A DNA stretch of 40,659 nucleotides from a bacterium. Lineage in GTDB: Bacteria; CLD3. Made by a program: the position numbers and the translations under genes. Positions 18,101 to 25,006 of this stretch are shown piece by piece. The stretch spans positions 1 through 40,659 of the forward strand of contig JADZEA010000076.1 of assembly GCA_020850775.1 (NCBI GenBank), in the 5' to 3' direction. A model generated the notes under the pieces. The model saw nothing but the letters and a program-made list of their open reading frames with translations, had not been told where the DNA came from and made no database searches. Within the stretch, counting starts at the first letter, position 1, and each line of letters begins with the position of its first letter.

Positions 18101-18600
18101 TCATTCGGGTAGGTTGCGAGTTCATTTTTCAGGTTTTGTGAGTGTGGGATTACGAGTTCCACGAAGTTAAATTCCCGTGTAAGTTGAGTTTGGATTTTTT
18201 CTTTAAGGGAATTTCGTAAGGTTTTATTTTTGCCTGAAAACTCAATGAGTTCATCGTAATAAAAATTTTCATTTTTTACGAAGTTCTTTTTGTCTTTTGA
18301 GTAAGAAAGGTAAATTTTGATTTTTGTGTTGTTAGAGTTAAAAAGTTCGGTTTTGTGGTCAAGGCTTTGTAAAAGGTAAATTCCAACACGAATTTTCAAG
18401 TAGTTTGGTTCAAGGTCGGCGTAGAGAGTTAGTAAGTCAGCTGAAGGGTTTTTGATAATTTCTTCTGTTTCAACGGCAAAATCAGCTTTTTTAAAATGGA
18501 TATTTTTGTAAGATTTTGGGTTCCCAAACTCAATTTTATTTTGAGCAAGCAGAAGAAACGGGAACAAAAGAAAAATAAGTTTCAATAAATTTTTAGCCAT
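12169..18600 (-). CDS. Giant secreted GH57-like glycosidase with PKD and starch-binding-like domains
   Basis: 2143 residues from ATG 18600, chosen because AAAGGG precedes it and it begins directly with a signal peptide (MAKNLLKLIFLLFPFLLLAQ); an upstream in-frame start would add 17 residues ahead of the signal. Domains by position: N-terminal beta region to about 195; GH57-like catalytic region about 200-640 (HGNQGL near 211, AWIPERVW near 329, TDWE near 427); beta region with DLDGAVEMII; CBM9/DOMON-like region about 960-1170; PKD about 1170-1245; binding domains A1 and B1 about 1250-1457; PKD about 1470-1550; A2, B2, A3, B3 about 1562-1978; PKD about 1985-2063; FnIII to the end. Likely acts on extracellular alpha-glucan. 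There is no T9SS sorting domain. GH57 is judged from motifs only and could be a related polysaccharide-active family. Confidence 0.75.
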   Translation of the reverse strand: MAKNLLKLIFLLFPFLLLAQNKIEFGNPKSYKNIHFKKADFAVETEEIIKNPSADLLTLYADLEPNYLKIRVGIYLLQSLDHKTELFNSNNTKIKIYLSYSKDKKNFVKNENFYYDELIEFSGKNKTLRNSLKEKIQTQLTREFNFVELVIPHSQNLKNELATYPNEIFNNETFPISYLVTTEIAGKTIDTLKGSNQISTQTGNCAFVLHGNQGLTYTDVFRGTDGGTTFPNSSGNGFDELLAISQNYSIPANYHLSGTLISAAEWHDPTFNDWLAQGGQQGWAEIVSSALGQHIMPFLPDNLNNKSVKTQHDLINFVYNYNPSIAWIPERVWLSGGTYPDAGISDTWLGDNWTQNGIEAVILDDYIHLAGADNHKIHWMNNGNGINLRVIPIDNTFTGNVNYNAGAAWNTILSTGENGIAVYGTDWEVLAEVSGQAVSSGVENFLWLNQQLSANSSWQGAWKLSSAISSGKFNGNGITLNNGTYDLIGGFNGYGGNNNAWYTDWAGTQSPSDFHNPGWNYGNVWWNTYNNLLSSASNSISEAGWLTFMTNIHETAWHEGLGGQTSGWIHNYSAHIKNTNVYAEAAKWAANWYTNSTAAYTSDIDLDGAVEMIIYNDRIFAVFEGTGGRLCWLFAKGTDYTYSLIGNDNAYWEGTTGDYNDANHVAGLSDVFVNGNANWINESYGWTVDNGSGSVVQISMFKDGMTKRIRLEENQPYLKVRYTTPGTTYIKSGFTPDLLSLTWNPQGIQRVFAPTSAYFGQRNTGSNATVACVVGSGGASHTAEFTSTLVKGDEISGNGTFDFLLYGGYAQPNGLTSPELDALASTVVNKPLVSNIDFFAQTGILILRFDDTMNFSQTSLANIGFDTNFDNVPDFSLANSTILNTGNSQIIRIQLDQTTAGNFKNADFNNVRLLAEANSFQNTLGNGNERYFFFDGYGVWKLENISKTIDGFFDANEWDNSTILVDDPNNDSFLGASNEIETIFMDWDSLYLYLGIDGQVASNLSWLLYLDTDPNGANGQTNLSTINVWDRNAVFNSASQMKVDFQFGSYAGSNGDFWKINSLTNATQVSSVFSRTFLTGTLTGSEIAIPWNALYELGEGIVKSGATIRLVASLATQTQLSSDSAPSNTTGTNLPTINNSVIFTVDANNDGFPDGNSTSLTADFSANPTSGNLPLTVNFLSLSTAGNNPIQSWNWDFDNNGTTDATGQNPSYTYTTQGLKSVKLTIFDGVSTVTETKNDFVNVTLAGIDQSVTVTFSLDLNASCTFTNTVSEVKATGTFSNWSTGSQAVSLSDPNNDKIWTGSYTFPAGTSENQQYKFVYTSNGTTTWEDQIANRNLTINDTNSTQTLSTVFFNDVYSNFTTQQVTVNFQVDLAVVQAPFTSVSVTGNFVNWNTSAVPLTLVNGTTYSGSYVFPACSNESYLYKFTYTDGTNVFWEDQIANRTLVLNDSLPTQNLATVTFNNLVLPPTPPNSDFTASVLSGFSPLTVNFTSTSTQGTNPITSYLWDFDSNGTTDDITSITSHTFTNVGTYAVKLTVSDGTLSDFETKNITVVSQNGILQPENVTFNVNLNAFCSETIDSVFVAGSFTNWALNPLKLSDTNNDKIYTGTHTFAVGDTLNQEFKFVYYANGSTNFVWENDVPNRNLTIDTLQTNQTLATVYFNNTEPTTVTVQNVNVTFSVDFSFVSGVVTNVYLTGDFTNWNPTAIPLVSGSGNVYSGVFAFPGCSVKTRNYKFTYSNGTETVWETIGNRNFTLDDTNTSQTLPTVTFNDVLSQSKNVTFSVDLTNYCLQTIDSVFVAGTFSGWNGTKIFDANNDKIFSGNYQILAGSTLNQEYKFFCFTDGSSVVNWEDQIGNRTLNLDFANSDTTLATVFFDNVVPTVTAQTTQVYFQVLVVADSIESVFVAGTFSGWSGIELTQVSANIFADTLVFAACEPKNVEFKFLHLKNGVFVWEDSISNRNLTLVENGSLQVLPLVAFNNLSVPLEANFQASVVSGEAPLNVTFTDFSVGFPNQVTSWFWDFQNDGTTDATTQNPVFSYTQAGTFSVKLVVSNGTESDSLLKTDYVTVSLSVLPPVSDLKIQKNGNAAVLNWSAVVGATNYKIYRSLVPITEVTGLVPIDETSNTNYTDTNAVSSGKFFYVVTWEN

Positions 18601-18625
18601 AAAAATGCCCTTTAAGTTAGGTTTT

Positions 18626-18656
18626 AGAAAGTAAATAAAAAGGGTTGCCAAGTCAA
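18626..18656 (-). promoter_or_regulatory. Putative promoter of the GH57-like gene
   Basis: On the minus strand TTGAC (TTG at 18656-18654) is followed after 20 bases by TACTTTCT (18633-18626), the same spacing as other promoters here though the -7 box is imperfect. It leaves a leader of about 25 bases. Confidence 0.35.
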
Positions 18657-18697
18657 TTGGTAAAGCCTTTTAAAATATTTTTTCCTTAAAAAAATTA

Positions 18698-18727
18698 TTG
18701 ACTAACACAAAAATTTCAGTAAATTTA
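18698..18727 (+). promoter_or_regulatory. Putative promoter of the T9SS cargo gene at 18797
   Basis: TTGACT at 18698 and TAAATTTA at 18720-18727 with 19 bases between TTG and TA. The same pair of boxes and spacing precede the subtilisin gene at 35923. Confidence 0.5.
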
Positions 18728-18796
18728 AAAAGTAGCTTGAATGCAATTAATCTTTATTCTAATCTTTATTTTAAAACTTAAACAAAGGACAAAATT

Positions 18797-20263
18797 ATGA
18801 AAAAGTTTTGTTTACTAACTTTATTTTTGGGTGCTTTTGCAAGTATTTCCTTAGCTTTACCAACTGTTGACGGAGATACTTCTGAGCCTGATTACGAAAT
18901 TATTGCCACTTACACGAGTGGAAACAATGGTTTTGGAAGTTCAAACAACATTCGTTCAATCAAAATTGCGAGAAACTCAGCAACTGATGATTTTTACATC
19001 GGCATTCCCTGCGATTTGGTGAGTAACGATAATGTTTTGCTTTTTATGGATGCTTCCGGTTACGATGGAAGAGACAAAGGTTTAGCTGTTGGACAAACAG
19101 GAGAAACTGGTGTTTTTGGCACAGGAGGTTTGGACGGCACGTTTATGGATTTTGAAGTGGATTACGCCTTTTCTTTTAACAAAGGTGGTTCAGGCACTGA
19201 TTTTTTCATGGACGCAATGCGTTACGGTGAAGGGACGCCTTTTATCAAAAGTTCGTTTTTTAACAACGGTTCAGGAAAGAGTTGCAACCAAAGTGGCACT
19301 CCTTCAACGATTCCAAGTTCAGGCATTACAGATTTTTCCGACGCAAACACAATGACAATCGCATACAACAACGGAGGTGGAATTGACCAGGGAATTGAGT
19401 TAATGCTGCACATTCCTTCTTCAGGTTCAACGGCTCTTCCGGGCGTTGTAAAAACTCACTACGCAAAATTTTTTGCAGTGATTGTCAGCGGTGGCGGATT
19501 TTTTTCTGACGAAATGCTTCCTCACCACAACCGTCAGTCAGGAAACCCCGGATACGATGTAAATTTTGCTTCAACAACTTTCAACAATGGTGCTGAAGGA
19601 GATTTTTTTACCGCTCCTGACGTTCCTTTGCCTGTAAACCTGAATTCTTTTAATGCTAAAAACAGCAACAACAAAATCGTTCTTGAATGGATTGCTGAAT
19701 CCGAAATCAACAACAAAGGTTTTATCGTTCAAAGGAAAACCAAAAACGAAACAAACTTTACTCAAATCGCTTCTTACTTAGATTCTCCGGAACTTCTTGG
19801 ACGAGGGAACTCTCCTTTTTCAAAAACTTATACTTTTGTTGACAGAGAGGATTTGATTTTGGGTGAAACTTATGAATACTTGCTTACTGACGTTGATTTT
19901 GTAGGAAACAGGATTGACCACAAAGATTTGATTGCAACAGTTCGCTACGAGCCAACAATTAATGAAAATGAAGTGAGAATTTCAAAATTTATTTTAAAAG
20001 GAAACTTCCCGAATCCTTTCAACCCAACAACAACAATTCAGTTTGAATCATTAGGCAAAACAGATTACTCACTTTCAATTTTTAACACTTCAGGTCAGCT
20101 TGTCAGAAATCTTGTTTCTGAAAAACCTGCCGAAATTGGAACTAATGAAATTGTTTGGGACGGAAAAGACGACAACGGTTCTTTGGTTTCTTCGGGAATT
20201 TATTTTTACCAGCTTAAAGGTGGAAATTTTTCCGAAACTAAAAAAATGATGCTTTTAAAATAG
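18797..20263 (+). CDS. Secreted protein with type IX sorting domain, unknown function
   Basis: 488 residues. A signal peptide (MKKFCLLTLFLGAFASISLA) is followed by a Gly/Ser/Asn/Phe-rich beta region at about 22-280 with no enzyme motif I recognise (YIGIPCDL, VLLFMDASGYDGRDKG). A FnIII-like segment spans about 280-385 (PLPVNLNSFNAK ... VLEWIAESEINNKGFIVQRK), and the C-terminal sorting domain about 400-488 (NFPNPFNPTTTIQF ... DDNGSLVSSGIYFYQLK ... ETKKMMLLK). This C-terminal plan is standard for T9SS cargo in Ignavibacteria-like bacteria. Divergent from the GH57-like gene across 196 bases. Surface location: confident; role unknown. Confidence 0.85.
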   Translation: MKKFCLLTLFLGAFASISLALPTVDGDTSEPDYEIIATYTSGNNGFGSSNNIRSIKIARNSATDDFYIGIPCDLVSNDNVLLFMDASGYDGRDKGLAVGQTGETGVFGTGGLDGTFMDFEVDYAFSFNKGGSGTDFFMDAMRYGEGTPFIKSSFFNNGSGKSCNQSGTPSTIPSSGITDFSDANTMTIAYNNGGGIDQGIELMLHIPSSGSTALPGVVKTHYAKFFAVIVSGGGFFSDEMLPHHNRQSGNPGYDVNFASTTFNNGAEGDFFTAPDVPLPVNLNSFNAKNSNNKIVLEWIAESEINNKGFIVQRKTKNETNFTQIASYLDSPELLGRGNSPFSKTYTFVDREDLILGETYEYLLTDVDFVGNRIDHKDLIATVRYEPTINENEVRISKFILKGNFPNPFNPTTTIQFESLGKTDYSLSIFNTSGQLVRNLVSEKPAEIGTNEIVWDGKDDNGSLVSSGIYFYQLKGGNFSETKKMMLLK

Positions 20264-20274
20264 AAAAACTTTAA

Positions 20275-20316
20275 GTGAGAGTTTTACTTCTAAAAGTCAA
20301 ACTCTCACCTTGTTTT
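20275..20316 (+). terminator. Terminator after the T9SS cargo gene
   Basis: GTGAGAGTTT (20275-20284) pairs with AAACTCTCAC (20299-20308) and is followed by CTTGTTTT. In the reverse direction it is followed by TTAAAGTTTTT, so it may also end the small minus-strand gene at 20327-20398. Confidence 0.7.
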
Positions 20317-20326
20317 AAGGGAAAAA

Positions 20327-20398
20327 TTATCCAAAAACAATTTCAATAAAAAGACCAACCAACGTACTTAAAACTAATAAAATCCCTAACGCCTTCAT
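20327..20398 (-). CDS. Possible 23-residue hydrophobic peptide
   Basis: Minus-strand frame ATG 20398 to TAA 20327-20329, encoding MKALGILLVLSTLVGLFIEI then VFG. It is nearly all one TM helix, with a lysine at position 2 and a single Glu. AAAGGTG stands seven bases before ATG, a good ribosome site, and a bidirectional hairpin follows. It occupies an otherwise empty 357-base interval (20264-20620) where I see no other gene. Such small frames can arise by chance in AT-rich DNA, so the call is tentative. Confidence 0.45.
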   Translation of the reverse strand: MKALGILLVLSTLVGLFIEIVFG

Positions 20399-20620
20399 TT
20401 TTATCACCTTTCATTTTTTATTTTTTTGTGATTCTTGCAAAACAAAGGCACTTTGAATGCCAAAATAAAAAACGACTTTTTAAGCCTTGCAAACAGTTTT
20501 TTTGTCAAAAGCCTGAAAATTTTCAATGGTTAAATTTAAGCAGCTGGTAAAATAAAACCACTTTTATCCTTTCCGTGAAAAGCCTTTTGTCTTAAATTCA
20601 GGCAAAACGAAAGTGAAAAA

Positions 20621-21865
20621 ATGATTGTTAAGAATTTCAATAAACGTTTCCCGGATTACGAAAAAATTTTAGAAAATTTGGAAAGTGCAAACTTTCTTGT
20701 GAACTTCAAAAAAAATTCAATTTCTATCAGTTTGGATATTTTTACAGTTCTGACTTATGATTTACGAGGTTTTTTGATTTATGGAATTGCAGATGAAATT
20801 ACTTTTAAACGTGGTCTTGGAAACCGTTTCCTGAAAATTTACCGTGAAAATGCTAAAAAACAGAGATTTGATTTGACAGATTTTGAACGAAAAAGCCTGC
20901 TTAATTTTGCGAAACAAGTCAGCGAAACGTGTTTTTCCGGTAAAGCAAAAAATGTTAACCACGAAAATTACACGCAAGCAGAACTTGAAAACTTCATTCA
21001 AAAAATCAATTCTAAAAATTATGAAGACTACGAAGAGCTTGAGGAACTTTACAAAAAAAATTACAGTCCGGTTATGATTTTGCCGCCAGACCAGTACTTA
21101 GCTTTGGTTGTTCAGATGACTGTTGGTTGCTCGTACAACAAGTGCAGTTTTTGTTCGTTTTACAAAGACGTTGAATTCAAAATAAAACCAGTTCAAGAGG
21201 TAAAAAACCATATTTTTGGGTTAAAAAATTTTTTAGGCGAAGCTTTAAAATTAAGGAAATCAATTTTTCTTGGCGACGCAAACTCTTTGCTTGCTCCGAC
21301 AAAATACCTTGTTGAACTTTTAGATTTTTTACAAACGCAATTTGAGTTTGGGAGAGGTAATTTTTCAGGAGTTTATGCTTTTGTTGACAATTTTACGCAA
21401 AATTTCAAGACAAAAAATGACTATCAAAAACTCGCAGAACGAAATTTTAAACGTGCTTACATTGGTTTTGAAACAGGTTCACAAAATGTTTTAAGGCTTT
21501 TGAATAAACCTGCAACTCCGCAAGACGCAAGGGACGTTGTCAATCGTTTAAAGGAGAGTGGAATTTCTGTTGGTGTGATTTTAATGACTGGAGTTGGTGG
21601 CAAAAAATATTTTGATGAACACATTGAAAAAAGCGTTGAAGTGATTAATCAAATGAATTTAGACAGTTCGGACATTGTTTATTTTTCAGAATTTGTGAGT
21701 TACGGAATGCAAAATTATCTTGAGTTTTTACACAGGGAAGGAATAGAAGACAACGCAGAAACAGACTCAAAAATGCAGACAGAAGCAATTAAATCAAGGC
21801 TTTTTGAAAACTCACGCGATAAACCAAAACTTACAAAGTATGAAATTGAAGAGTTTATTTATTAA
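20621..21865 (+). CDS. Radical SAM protein
   Basis: 414 residues. An N-terminal region of about 150 residues without a recognised motif precedes a radical SAM core starting VVQMTVGCSYNKCSFCSFY near residue 163, whose three cysteines (C-x4-C-x2-C) would hold the 4Fe-4S cluster. Typical core features follow: FLGDANSLL, the YIGFETGSQNVLRLLNKP strand (beta-4/5, near 285) and GVILMTGVGG. This resembles the COG1032-type radical SAM proteins that share the GCsxNxCxFC motif; the reaction is unknown. The 3' end overlaps the next gene by 26 bases. Confidence 0.85.
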   Translation: MIVKNFNKRFPDYEKILENLESANFLVNFKKNSISISLDIFTVLTYDLRGFLIYGIADEITFKRGLGNRFLKIYRENAKKQRFDLTDFERKSLLNFAKQVSETCFSGKAKNVNHENYTQAELENFIQKINSKNYEDYEELEELYKKNYSPVMILPPDQYLALVVQMTVGCSYNKCSFCSFYKDVEFKIKPVQEVKNHIFGLKNFLGEALKLRKSIFLGDANSLLAPTKYLVELLDFLQTQFEFGRGNFSGVYAFVDNFTQNFKTKNDYQKLAERNFKRAYIGFETGSQNVLRLLNKPATPQDARDVVNRLKESGISVGVILMTGVGGKKYFDEHIEKSVEVINQMNLDSSDIVYFSEFVSYGMQNYLEFLHREGIEDNAETDSKMQTEAIKSRLFENSRDKPKLTKYEIEEFIY

Positions 21866-23219
21866 AACATTTTTTGCACTAATTTTTGGTTTTTTTAGCC
21901 AGGTTTTACTTGCACAGGAATTTTTTGTTACATCGTACAAGCCCGTTGATTTTTCTTTTAAAAACGAGTCTGTTACAGTAAGTTTTTCACAAAAAATTGA
22001 CCAGGTAACAATCAAAAATGAGAATTTTTTAGTCCTTGAAAACTCAAAAGAAGTGAAGGGTAGTTTTGTTTTTGATAAAAATCGGGAAACGGTAACTTTT
22101 CAACCGGAAGAAAACTTTAGTGAGGGTTCAAAAATTACTTGTATTTTGACTAACGGGATTAAATCACAAAGCAATCAAAATTTGCAATCAAAAATTTGGG
22201 AATTTGTCGTCAGAACACCACAAACTTTTGCGGAACCTGATTCTGAGCTTGTAATTTATTCAACAGACCTTGATTTTGATGGAAATCTTGACATTATTCT
22301 TGGCGATCCTTCTGTATTTTTTGGGAATATTTTAGTTTTTTGGGGGCTTGGAAAGGATAGTTTTTCAGTTCCCTTAAGGCTTTCTTTTCCTGATGAACCA
22401 TTCAAAATTTTTGCTGCCAACCTTGATAAAACACCTTTTGCAGAAATTATTGTTACAGGAAAAGAGTTTGGTAAAATCGCAATTTTCCAAAATAATTACG
22501 ATTTTTTTTCTGAGCCACAAGTGTTTAAAGGGCTTGAGTTTGGGATTGTTTATGCACAAGACCTTGAAAAAGACGGTGATTTTGACCTTGTTTTAACTTC
22601 TGCAGTTTCAAATTCAAACGTAAAAATCCTGCTAAATGATGGAAAAGGGAAGTTTTTGGCAAACGACCTTGAGGCTGAAAAAATCATTTCAGCTTACGCA
22701 GGAGATTTAAACGGTGATAAAATTCCTGACCTTGTCGGGATTGCGGAAGGGAATGAAAAATTTTTAGAACTAAGGCTTAGTAACCAACAAAATTCTTACA
22801 CGTCAAGCAAGTTGAGAATTGGAAATTTCACAAAAATAACTGTAAATGATTTTAACAAAGATGGTTTTGCGGATATTTTTTTGAGTGGTGAAACCCCAAA
22901 AGACTTTGTAATTCTGGAAAACTCGGGAAACGGAAACTTTAATTTTTCGGATTTGGAATTTTCGCAAATTCAAACCGGAGAATGGCAAACTAACGAAAAA
23001 AGCATTTTTAAAATTTTTGATTTTGGAAAAGATAATTATTTGCCAATTGTTGTCAACTTTACAAGTGAAAATTTGAAAGCTGAAATTTTTGATTTTGGTG
23101 GAAAGAAATTGCAAGAAATTGTAAAGAGTGGAAAAATTGGTGAAAGCATTGTTTTAGAAGAAATTAGAGAAACTCAGAGCAAGGTTTTTATGAAACTTGG
23201 CGGAGCAGTTTTTAAGTAG
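21840..23219 (+). CDS. Secreted FG-GAP/VCBS-repeat protein with N-terminal Ig-like domain
   Basis: 459 residues from ATG 21840, chosen because it begins directly with a signal peptide (MKLKSLFIKTFFALIFGFFS ... LLAQ); a TTG 36 bases upstream would put 12 extra residues before it. Residues about 30-125 look like an SbsA/Big_5-type Ig domain (VTVSFSQKIDQVTIKNENF). Then come repeats with calcium-loop-like signatures: DLDFDGNLDIILGD, DLEKDGDFDLVLTS, DLNGDKIPDLVGIA and DFNKDGFADIFLSG, typical of FG-GAP/VCBS beta-propellers. No T9SS sorting domain is seen. It overlaps the radical SAM gene by 26 bases, so translation is probably coupled, though the functional link is unclear. Confidence 0.8.
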   Translation: MKLKSLFIKTFFALIFGFFSQVLLAQEFFVTSYKPVDFSFKNESVTVSFSQKIDQVTIKNENFLVLENSKEVKGSFVFDKNRETVTFQPEENFSEGSKITCILTNGIKSQSNQNLQSKIWEFVVRTPQTFAEPDSELVIYSTDLDFDGNLDIILGDPSVFFGNILVFWGLGKDSFSVPLRLSFPDEPFKIFAANLDKTPFAEIIVTGKEFGKIAIFQNNYDFFSEPQVFKGLEFGIVYAQDLEKDGDFDLVLTSAVSNSNVKILLNDGKGKFLANDLEAEKIISAYAGDLNGDKIPDLVGIAEGNEKFLELRLSNQQNSYTSSKLRIGNFTKITVNDFNKDGFADIFLSGETPKDFVILENSGNGNFNFSDLEFSQIQTGEWQTNEKSIFKIFDFGKDNYLPIVVNFTSENLKAEIFDFGGKKLQEIVKSGKIGESIVLEEIRETQSKVFMKLGGAVFK

Positions 23220-23319
23220 TAAAAAAAAATGCGGAAAAAACACAAGTAAATGACAATCTTAGCGTTTTTTTTTCGTAAATTCTAAGGTTTTTGAGTTGTT
23301 TTACTACTAAATTTAGCAC

Positions 23320-23350
23320 TTGAAAAAGCAAGTTGTAAGAATTAGTTTTT
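23320..23350 (+). promoter_or_regulatory. Possible promoter of the folP-cdaA-porU operon
   Basis: TTG at 23320-23322 and TAGTTTTT at 23343-23350 with 20 bases between, close to the TTG-N20-TAnnTTTG form. It lies 25 bases before the folP TTG start. The DNA is AT-rich, so a chance match is possible. Confidence 0.3.
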
Positions 23351-23375
23351 GTTTAACTTTTAACTTAACAAGCCT

Positions 23376-24218
23376 TTGGAAACAGAAAATTTTACTTTTT
23401 CTTTCAGAAACGGGACTTACGATTTTTCTGAAAGAACTTTTTTGATGGGAATTCTAAACGTTACGCCGGATTCTTTTTCTGACGGTGGTAAGTTTTTTGA
23501 CAAACAAAAAGCCATTGAACAAGCATTAAAAATGGAGAGTGAAGGTGCTGATTTTATTGATATTGGAGCAGAATCAACTCGTCCAAATTCTCAGGCTGTC
23601 AGTGTGGAAACTGAACTTGAAAGACTTGTTCCGGTTGTTAGCGAACTTCTAAAAAAGGTGAAAATTCCAATTTCAATTGATACGACGAAAGCTAAAGTTG
23701 CAGAAGAAATGTTAAAACTTGGAGTTGAAGCAATTAACGATATTTCGGGATTTGTTTTTGAGCCAAAGATTGCGGAAATTGTTGCAAAATTTAATGCTTT
23801 TGCTTTTTTGATGCACACAAAAGGAAAACCTCAGGAAATGCAAAAAAATGTTAGTTACGACAATTTGATTGGAGAAATTCAGACTTATCTTGAAAGCTCA
23901 ATTTCTTTTGCGAAAAGCAAAGGAATCAGGGGAATTGCAATTGACCCCGGAATAGGGTTTGGGAAGTCTTTTGAAGGAAATTTTGAAATTCTTGCAAGGC
24001 TTGGAGAGTTTAAAAAATTTGGTAAACCAATTCTTGTTGGTCTTTCACGAAAAGGATTTCTTGGGAATGAAGTCGGAGAAAGGTTAGAAGGAAGCCTTTC
24101 CGGAGCAGTTGCTTCTGTTTTGAATGGTGCAAATATTTTGCGTGTTCACGATGTTAAGGAAACTAAAAAAGCAATTTTTGTTGCTGATAAAATTAAAAAA
24201 TACCAAAGATGGAACTAA
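23376..24218 (+). CDS. folP: Dihydropteroate synthase
   Basis: 280 residues; condenses 6-hydroxymethyl-dihydropterin diphosphate with p-aminobenzoate in folate synthesis. Family motifs: MGILNVTPDSFSDGG (24-38), DIGAESTRPN, ISIDTTKAKVAEEML, INDISGF and DPGIGFGKS (near 190), then GLSRKGFLG. Start is TTG 23376; there is no upstream in-frame ATG, and this start gives the usual short lead before the first motif. No good Shine-Dalgarno is visible. It overlaps cdaA by ten bases, a linkage seen in many Bacteroidota. Confidence 0.96.
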   Translation: METENFTFSFRNGTYDFSERTFLMGILNVTPDSFSDGGKFFDKQKAIEQALKMESEGADFIDIGAESTRPNSQAVSVETELERLVPVVSELLKKVKIPISIDTTKAKVAEEMLKLGVEAINDISGFVFEPKIAEIVAKFNAFAFLMHTKGKPQEMQKNVSYDNLIGEIQTYLESSISFAKSKGIRGIAIDPGIGFGKSFEGNFEILARLGEFKKFGKPILVGLSRKGFLGNEVGERLEGSLSGAVASVLNGANILRVHDVKETKKAIFVADKIKKYQRWN

Positions 24219-25006
24219 TTAAATTAGATTTTTTGACGATTACTCTGTTTGATGTCTTAGATATTTTTTTAGTGTCATTTATTTTTTACAAGCTCTTTAT
24301 TATTTTACGCGGAACACGAGCCTATCAAATGCTTCTTGGTTTTGTTGTGATTTTGGCGTTTTCTTTTCTTGCTGAAGCGTTTGAAATGAAAGGAATTTTA
24401 TGGCTAATTGAAAATATCAGAGCTGTTTGGGTTGTTGCTTTTGTGATTCTTTTCCAATCAGAATTACGAAGATTTTTAATTTATCTTGGTCAAAGCAATT
24501 TTGTGAATGTATTTTTTAAGCATCAAAACATTGGTTTTATTGACCAGCTCACAGAAGGAGTAAAAGTGCTTTCTCAAACAAAAACAGGTGCTTTGATTGT
24601 TCTTGAACGGGAAACAGGAATGCGTGCAGTTATTGAAACAGGCTTGATTTTAGGGGCAGAAATTTCAAAGGAATTGTTGCTTTCAATTTTTAACAAAAAT
24701 TCTCCGCTTCACGACGGAGCAGTTGTAATTAGAAATTATTTGATTGAAGCAGCAGGTTGTTTTTTGCCAATCACGCAAAATGATACAATTCCTTTGAGTT
24801 GGGGAACGAGGCACAGAGCAGCGATTGGAGTTACGGAAGAATCAGATGCAATTTCACTCGTTGTTTCAGAAGAAACAGGAGAAATCTCAATTGCAAAAAA
24901 CGGGAACTTAGAAAAAAATTTAACCATTGAAGAAATTAGAACTAAATTAAAAGAAGAATTATTAAAACCTGATAAAAGTATCAAAATTTTAGGTGTTGAA
25001 AAATGA
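24209..25006 (+). CDS. cdaA: Diadenylate cyclase CdaA (c-di-AMP synthase)
   Basis: 265 residues. An N-terminal membrane region (about 10-85, three helices) is followed by the DisA_N/DAC catalytic domain with HDGAVVI (DGA near 168) and RHRAAIG (near 200), the two motifs that bind ATP and metal. The length and plan match CdaA (TIGR00159) rather than DisA. It makes c-di-AMP, which controls osmolyte and potassium balance and wall integrity. No CdaR gene is adjacent, as would be usual in Firmicutes. It overlaps folP by ten bases and porU by four (ATGA), so it is translationally coupled on both sides. Confidence 0.96.
   Translation: MELIKLDFLTITLFDVLDIFLVSFIFYKLFIILRGTRAYQMLLGFVVILAFSFLAEAFEMKGILWLIENIRAVWVVAFVILFQSELRRFLIYLGQSNFVNVFFKHQNIGFIDQLTEGVKVLSQTKTGALIVLERETGMRAVIETGLILGAEISKELLLSIFNKNSPLHDGAVVIRNYLIEAAGCFLPITQNDTIPLSWGTRHRAAIGVTEESDAISLVVSEETGEISIAKNGNLEKNLTIEEIRTKLKEELLKPDKSIKILGVEK

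Noticed and set aside
18601-18651. 17-residue N-terminal extension of the GH57-like protein
   Set aside because: It would precede a complete signal peptide, and the ribosome-site-like AAAGGG points to ATG 18600.
12052-20308. Shared TTACTTCT loop in hairpins at 12052-12087 and 20275-20308 as a repeat family
   Set aside because: The match is eight bases in AT-rich DNA and the stems differ; likely chance.
20531-20538. TAAATTTA upstream of the radical SAM gene as a promoter
   Set aside because: No TTG lies 19-20 bases before it; the box alone is expected by chance in this AT-rich DNA.
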